DNA of 64,000 nucleotides from Ditylenchus dipsaci (Eukaryota > Nematoda > Chromadorea > Rhabditida > Anguinidae), in assembly GCA_004194705.1 (NCBI GenBank), contig SADC01000060.1, positions 124,001 to 188,000 of the forward strand. The letters are read 5' to 3'. Both the position numbers and the translations under genes were made by a program. Positions 59,500 to 64,000 of the stretch are shown in pieces; within the stretch, counting starts at the first letter, position 1, and the number at the start of each line of letters is the position of its first letter. The notes beneath the pieces were generated by a model. The model was not told the origin of the DNA, ran no database searches, and worked only from the letters and a program-made list of their open reading frames with translations.

Positions 59500-59648
59500 C
59501 AGTAGAACCTGGATACAACACCGCCCGATATAACACGACTCAAAAACGGACCGATTTGATCAGCTTCGACTAAAATATAGTCAAATAAACCCTCGATACA
59601 ACTTGCAAATACAAATCCCTTGGGTGGTGTTGTATCCAGGTTTGACTG
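59500..59648. mobile_element. 149-bp pogo-like MITE
   Basis: Ends CAGTAGAACCTGGATACAAC and complement of CAGTCAAACCTGGATACAAC with TA on both sides (59498-59499, 59649-59650). Nested in the 58852-61422 element. Confidence 0.85.
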
Positions 59649-59854
59649 TAAGAAGAATTCTTCTTTAGATTAGAGAAAAGGCATTAACCACGTGATTCAG
59701 CGAGAGTTGGGCTATCGAATGGTCTATTACTCATACCTATAGCAGCTTTACCCACTGTTGATGTTCCTTTGTAAAAATGAGAAAACTTGATGACTACAGA
59801 AAATGTTGCAGAAGCAGAAAAATAGCAAAAACTGTATTGATTGGTAAATATAAC

Positions 59855-61233
59855 TAGTGTTGAGTGCAGTGCAGTATACTGCACTGCATACTGCACTGCA
59901 CTGCACAAAATTGAGCAAAATTACTGCACTGCGATACTGCAGTGCATCAGTTAAAAATACTGCAACACTGCACTGCGCCGCGCCAAAATACTGCAGTTTC
60001 ACACTGCAGAGCTTTTTTATTACACTTGAAAAATTCTCAGATGAGTGCCATTTGGAAGCTCGGATTGTTTACCAAAGTAGTCGGGTCTAACGTGGAATAC
60101 TCGTGCGAGGAATGCGGAAGCGTCATAAAGATCAGCAACAGAAGCCCTACTAATCTCCTACATCACGCCAAAACGCATCCATTGGGCGAAAAAGCTAGCT
60201 GAGTTGGACGCTAAAAAAGCATCGAACGTTAATTCGATGGATAAGTTCGTGAAAGTCACACCAAAAGGTAGAGTGTTTCACGCTTTGATAACTGGTTTGA
60301 TAGACAAAATTTGTAGGAGAGCTCTTTTCGACAGACAGAAAAGTCATGCACTTCATCGCTTGTACTTGTCAGCCTTTTCAGTCGTATAACATCCACATTT
60401 ACTTCTCTACTCTTATCGGATCCTAGTGGTTTGAAAGTTTTACTTTCTGATTCCATCGCTTTTCCTTAAACCTGGCAGAAATTCTTTCAGATAGACAACA
60501 TTATAGTGATCGCGTGATGCCGAGAGTTTATGATGGTGCTAAAAATGCAGTCAAAGAGAAGCTCAGCAAATGCGGAACCCTTTCGTTTACATCGGACATT
60601 TGGACGAATCAGTCATCTGGGTTTATTAGGTAAAACTATGAGCACGTTATTTCCGGTATTATTTGATGTGTTTAGCCTGACAGCTCATGGGATCAATAAT
60701 ATTGGCAGAGAGAACAGTTCGTCCTATGCGTTCGAGAGTTTGGAGGAAGTCACACTGGTGAGCGAATCAATGAAATCGTTTCACAGATGCTTAACGATTG
60801 GTCTATCGAAAAAAAGCGTTGTCATGTCTTCGTTCGGGACTCTGCAGCCAACATGAAAAAGGTGGATAATTTTGTGATTATAGTTTTGACTTTAGACTAA
60901 TTGTATTGCAACAATTTGTAGCAAAAAGCATTAAATAACATCAAAATAGCATCAAATTTTTGATGCTATTTGATGTCATTTCAAAAACAAAAACGCCAAG
61001 CCATTTTGATGCTGAGCATCAAATTTGATGCTTTTGCGAGCTATATTTAAAATTAGCTGTTACTGCACATTGAAACATCCGCATTGTCAAATACTGCAGT
61101 ATACTGCATCACGTTAAAACACTGCACTGCGACACTGCATATACGATTTTTTGACACTGCAATACTGCACTGCACTAGGGTCATTGAAAAATACTGCACT
61201 GCAACACTGCAAAACCGTATTTCCTCAACACTA
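59855..61233 (+). mobile_element. hAT element with perfect 8-bp target duplication
   Basis: Terminal inverted repeat TAGTGTTGAG (59855-59864 and complement 61224-61233), flanked by AATATAAC on both sides (59847-59854, 61234-61241). Subterminal regions are dense in actgcactgca units in both orientations (59861-60005 and 61090-61215), as expected for hAT transposase binding sites. It encloses the N-terminal half of a hAT transposase only, so it is an internally deleted copy. Confidence 0.95.
60041..60860 (+). pseudogene. hAT transposase, BED finger plus start of catalytic core, truncated
   Basis: From ATG 60041 a BED-type zinc finger is readable: SAIWKLGLF, then C-x2-C (SCEECG) and LLHHAKTH, stop at 60200-60202. 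After frame changes come MDKFVK, a CQPFSVV-like block (about 60350), DRVMPRVYDGAKNAV and KLSKCGTLSFTSDIWTNQSS (about 60560-60620; the Asp of TSDIWT is the first catalytic residue in hAT), SLTAHGINN, and VRDSAANMKK near 60840. The rest of the core and the C-terminal dimerisation domain are missing. At least five frame breaks: not functional. Confidence 0.85.
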
Positions 61234-61431
61234 AATATAACACACCAATTTCACAAGGGTACGCTATATCGAGGGTAACGTAAATATCAGTGTTATCTGC
61301 AAGGGTACGTTATATCAAGGGTACGTTATAGCGAAGGTGAACTTATTCTAATTTGAAATGAATCCAACCAAAAGCTCTCAAGCGGTACGTTATATCGGGT
61401 TCGTTATATCGAGGTTTGACTGTACCGTATA

Positions 61432-62608
61432 CAGTCAAACGGGCAGGAGTAAGATGCGGCAAATCACATTGCGACAAATCAAATTGCGGCAAAATCAGAT
61501 TGCGGCAAATCAGATTGCGACAATTCAAATTGCGGCAAAATGAAATTCCGACAATTCAAATTGCGACAATTCAAATTGCGGCAAAATCAAATTGCGACAA
61601 TTCAAATTGCGGCAAAATCAAATTGCGGCAATCATATTGCGACAATTTAAATTGCGGTAATCAAATTTGAAACTTCAAGTAATGCTTAATCTGCCATTAC
61701 TATGTGGTCTCAATAAGCTGCCGTCTAAACAGGCTTGTTTGTGAGATGAGATTTTGCTAGAAACCAAAAAATTGACTAGCTGTACAAAAATCAGCAAACA
61801 ATCAAACAGCATAATGTGCTGTTTGACAGCAAAAGTGTCGAATCTTGACCAGCACCATAATTGCTCTACTAAATCTACTAAATTCAACATTAGAACATAG
61901 CTAACCATGTATACAACACCTAAAATAACGATCAACCCAAATAGCAGCCAATGTGACCCTCCCACTTATGCCGCAATTTGATTTTGCCGCATTTGAATTG
62001 TCGCAATTTGATTTTGCCGTAATTTGAATTGTCGCAATTTGATTTTGCCGCAATTTCATTTTGCCGCAATTTGAATTGTCGCAATTTGAATTGTCGCAAT
62101 CTGATTTGCCGCAATCTGATTTTGCCGCAATGTGATTTTGCCGCAATTTGATTTGTCGCAATGTGATTTGCCGCATCTTACTCCTGCCCAGTCAAACCTG
62201 GGTTATCCGACACCCCCAAAAGTTCGTTCCAGCCTTGGGTCTGACACTTTTTTTAACCCAATTTTCCAAATATTTGATCGATTCTGTTATGACAGTATGG
62301 TCGGAAATATCGTCAGGATTCCGATTTTGCCGATCGTTTTTTGAAAATCCTGCAATTTCATCATTAAAAAAGCAAAACCTCGTTTATCCGACACCCTTTT
62401 TCGAAAAAATCGGATAAACGAGGTTTTGCTTTTTTAATGATGAAATTGCAAAATTTTCAAAAACGATCGGCAAAATCGGAATCCTGACGATATTTACGAC
62501 CAGACTGTAAAACAGAACTTTCAAAAATCTTAAAAATTGAGGTAAAAAAAGTGTCGGACCCAAGGCTGGAACGAATTTTTGGGGTGTCGGATAACGCAGG
62601 TTTGACTG
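61432..62608. mobile_element. Pogo-like MITE, ends CAGTCAAACCTGGGTTATCC, split by an iteron element
   Basis: The left end is broken after CAGTCAAAC (61440) and resumes at 62190. The right end is the complement of CAGTCAAACCTGCGTTATCC, flanked by TA (61430-61431, 62609-62610). Net length without the insertion is about 420 bp. The core contains cctcgtttatccgacaccc and its complement. Confidence 0.85.
61441..62189. mobile_element. Iteron-TIR element, iterons aaattgcggcaaaatc and aattgcgacaattc
   Basis: Termini GGGCAGGAGTAAGATGCGGC on both strands, followed by about 12-14 units alternating gcggcaaaatca and gcgacaattca on each side (61456-61670; 61970-62178). Perfect 8-bp duplication AGTCAAAC (61433-61440, 62190-62197), which is also the interrupted end of the host MITE. 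The central 300 bp has no transposase. Confidence 0.95.
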
Positions 62609-62609
62609 T

Positions 62610-63214
62610 ATTCTTCATTAAAAGACCATGGTCGTTCATTTTTCAACCCTCAAAAATCTGAAAATTTGAGGTCAATCTCAAAATTTTTTTCGAACATGTT
62701 TTTGTTGCATTTTCTGAGTCCCCGTGCGCTCTACCGATTCCACATTTTTTAATTTTGGTGGAGTACTAAAAAATCCAAAAATGACTCCAATTAACACCCC
62801 CCTTCCTTCCCCCCTCCCTATATACATTGATGATGAAAAGTACTTACTCACCTGCCTCTATCGATGTAAAGTTCAAGGAATCAACGTTTTTTGGACAACT
62901 GTGATATTCGCAACAATAATTTCTGTCTCTGAATATTTTTGGTTTTTAATCTTAAACTTTTAATTAATGTAGTTGCCAGTCAGTCAACTTTTGCTATTTC
63001 AAACTTTTAACCTGACGAATAGTGTTGAGGGTGACTACAGGTCTCTCCATATACTCACTGACCAGAAAATAAGACAACCAGAGGGCAGTACCAAACATAA
63101 TCCAATAATGCTCAACCAAAGAGCTTTGATGATTAGAGAACGTGACTAAAACTTGCTAACTGTGTGACTTTTACTTTTTTATATAAATTTTGTTAAAAAT
63201 TAGATAGAATGGAG
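62610..63214. other. Intergenic, no gene recognised
   Basis: AT-rich. Short open stretches (for example 62724-62963) have no recognisable homology or splice context. No tandem or inverted structure was seen beyond a C-rich patch near 62800. Confidence 0.4.
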
Positions 63215-63456
63215 GTCGCTGGTAGTGAATACCACCCCCCCCCCCCCCGCAGAATCCGACATTTTAAAAATTGCTGTAACTACCCTTTCAAACAACAAGT
63301 TTAGGATTAGCCCTTAGGCTTGGGGTAGGCCAGCAAACGGAAGTTGTGACTAATAACTGTGTTACGCACTTTTTTCTGGGTCTGGGACGAAAATTGGGTA
63401 CTTTTTACTTAAGTAAAAAGGTGACAATCGTTGGGTGGGTATTCGCTACTGGGGTC
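63215..63456. mobile_element. GRCGCTAGTAGCGAATACC-type MITE, copy 3
   Basis: Ends GTCGCTGGTAGTGAATACC and complement of GACCCCAGTAGCGAATACC; flanks gaatggag and ttatggag share ATGGAG. Internal blocks (aaacaacaagtttagg, gtctgggacg) are shared with copies 1 and 2. Confidence 0.75.
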
Positions 63457-63589
63457 TTATGGAGCTACAAAAATGGCACTTTTTGACGATAAATGACCAA
63501 ACTTCATCTTATTTGGCGAATGTAATTTGTTTCAAATTTTGATTTAGGTACCCTAGTTTTAGGCAATATTAAACTAGAGTCTTGTTCGG

Positions 63590-63820
63590 AATTATGTCTA
63601 AGGTAAGTGAGTGCGCGGCGCGCATCTCTAACCAACCAAACCCCTGCGCCTCCTTCGGAGGAGCAGGGGCTTGGTGGCTTGGGGTTGAGATGCGCACACC
63701 CACATACCTTCGACACAAATCACTCGAAAGGGACTCTGGATGCATAAAAATGTATGCATACCAGAGTTTCTTTATGCGGTAGGCCCCAGTTAACAAACTA
63801 TGTTCAAATTCCATCTTTTA
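63590..63820. repeat. Two-hairpin dispersed repeat, copy 5
   Basis: gtctaaggtaagtgagtgcg opens the first hairpin, with cctgcgcctccttcggaggagcagg at its tip. The second hairpin (ctctggatgcat / atgcataccagag) and the tail gttcaaattccatctttta follow. The most complete copy besides 4275-4500. Confidence 0.6.
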
Positions 63821-63929
63821 CGGCATCTGGGTACTTGTTAAGTAATTTAATTGTTTTCTTGGCAAAAAATCGATTTTCGGTTGTATTTGAACTTGAATTT
63901 ACAAATTACAAAAAATTAAAAAACGTGAA

Positions 63930-63985
63930 ATGGCGGCCAAATGAGTTGCGGCCAAACGAGTTGCGGCCAAATGAGTGTGTACGGT
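63930..63985. repeat. Start of a ggccaaatgagttgc iteron array at the window edge
   Basis: Three units of gcggccaaatgagttgc end in gtgtacggtcc. The unit resembles the gcccaaatgag iteron of 24580-25999, and the gtgtacg end resembles its cgtacac terminus. Probably the right end of an iteron element whose other arm was not found in the window. Confidence 0.45.
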
Positions 63986-64000
63986 CCACAGGGGTGTCGT

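Larger units (their letters stand above)
58852..61422. mobile_element. Pogo-like element carrying two nested transposons
   Basis: Ends CAGTCAAACCTCGATATAAC on both strands, flanked by TA (58850-58851, 61423-61424). Inner cgttatatcgagggta units extend both arms. Inside lie a 149-bp MITE (59500-59648) and a hAT (59855-61233). Without these the element is about 1.0 kb and lacks a transposase. Confidence 0.85.

Noticed and set aside
61441..62189. CRISPR-like array (regular short units with spacers)
   Set aside because: Units are adjacent, alternate between two forms and occur in inverted arrays at both ends with a target duplication; the context is eukaryotic.

Overview
The window reads as nuclear DNA of an invertebrate animal: AT-rich, intron-rich genes with GT-AG introns (many only about 45-60 nt) and a very high load of inverted-repeat DNA transposons. 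I cannot name the phylum from the sequence. The dominant feature is a PIEZO mechanosensitive channel gene on the + strand (about 23.2-48.4 kb). I could assign 47 coding exons; it is recognised from many conserved blocks, including the P-F-x2-E-x6-W motif, and from a C-terminus typical of the family.

Other host genes: a SAS-6-like centriole protein (+, about 3.65-6.13 kb), a NOL8-like nucleolar protein (-, 15.74-17.44 kb), a C4orf33/UPF0462 homologue (+, 51.65-52.65 kb) and a histone H3/CENP-A-like copy with an internal deletion (-, 10.38-10.66 kb). All conserved genes carry isolated one-base frame breaks, often at homopolymers, while splice sites and both flanking reading frames remain intact. 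I take most of these to be consensus errors in the assembly.

Almost everything else is mobile DNA. A set of element families share one architecture: GG- or GGG-like termini in most, long inverted ends built of a short family-specific iteron, and target duplications of about 8 bp where they can be read. Members lie at 853-3075, 7036-9362, 11973-12933, 19916-21572, 24580-25999, 54510-55449, 55974-58193 and 61441-62189. The one at 7036 encloses a decayed Mutator-like transposase with a FLYWCH-like finger. The one at 853 encloses a spliced Ulp1/SENP cysteine protease with all catalytic residues. There are also hAT elements (59855-61233 with a perfect 8-bp duplication, and 50.3-51.3 kb), a deleted mariner (17989-18406), pogo/Tigger-like TA-flanked elements, TTAA-flanked MITEs, foldback elements with tRNA-like promoter boxes, and a hairpin repeat in at least five copies.

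Nesting is extensive and gives a relative insertion history: hAT inside pogo-like, iteron element inside a pogo-like end, hAT-like inside iteron element, and iteron element inside a MITE. The PIEZO introns have grown by such insertions: one 1.47-kb intron collapses to 46 nt when the element and its duplication are removed.
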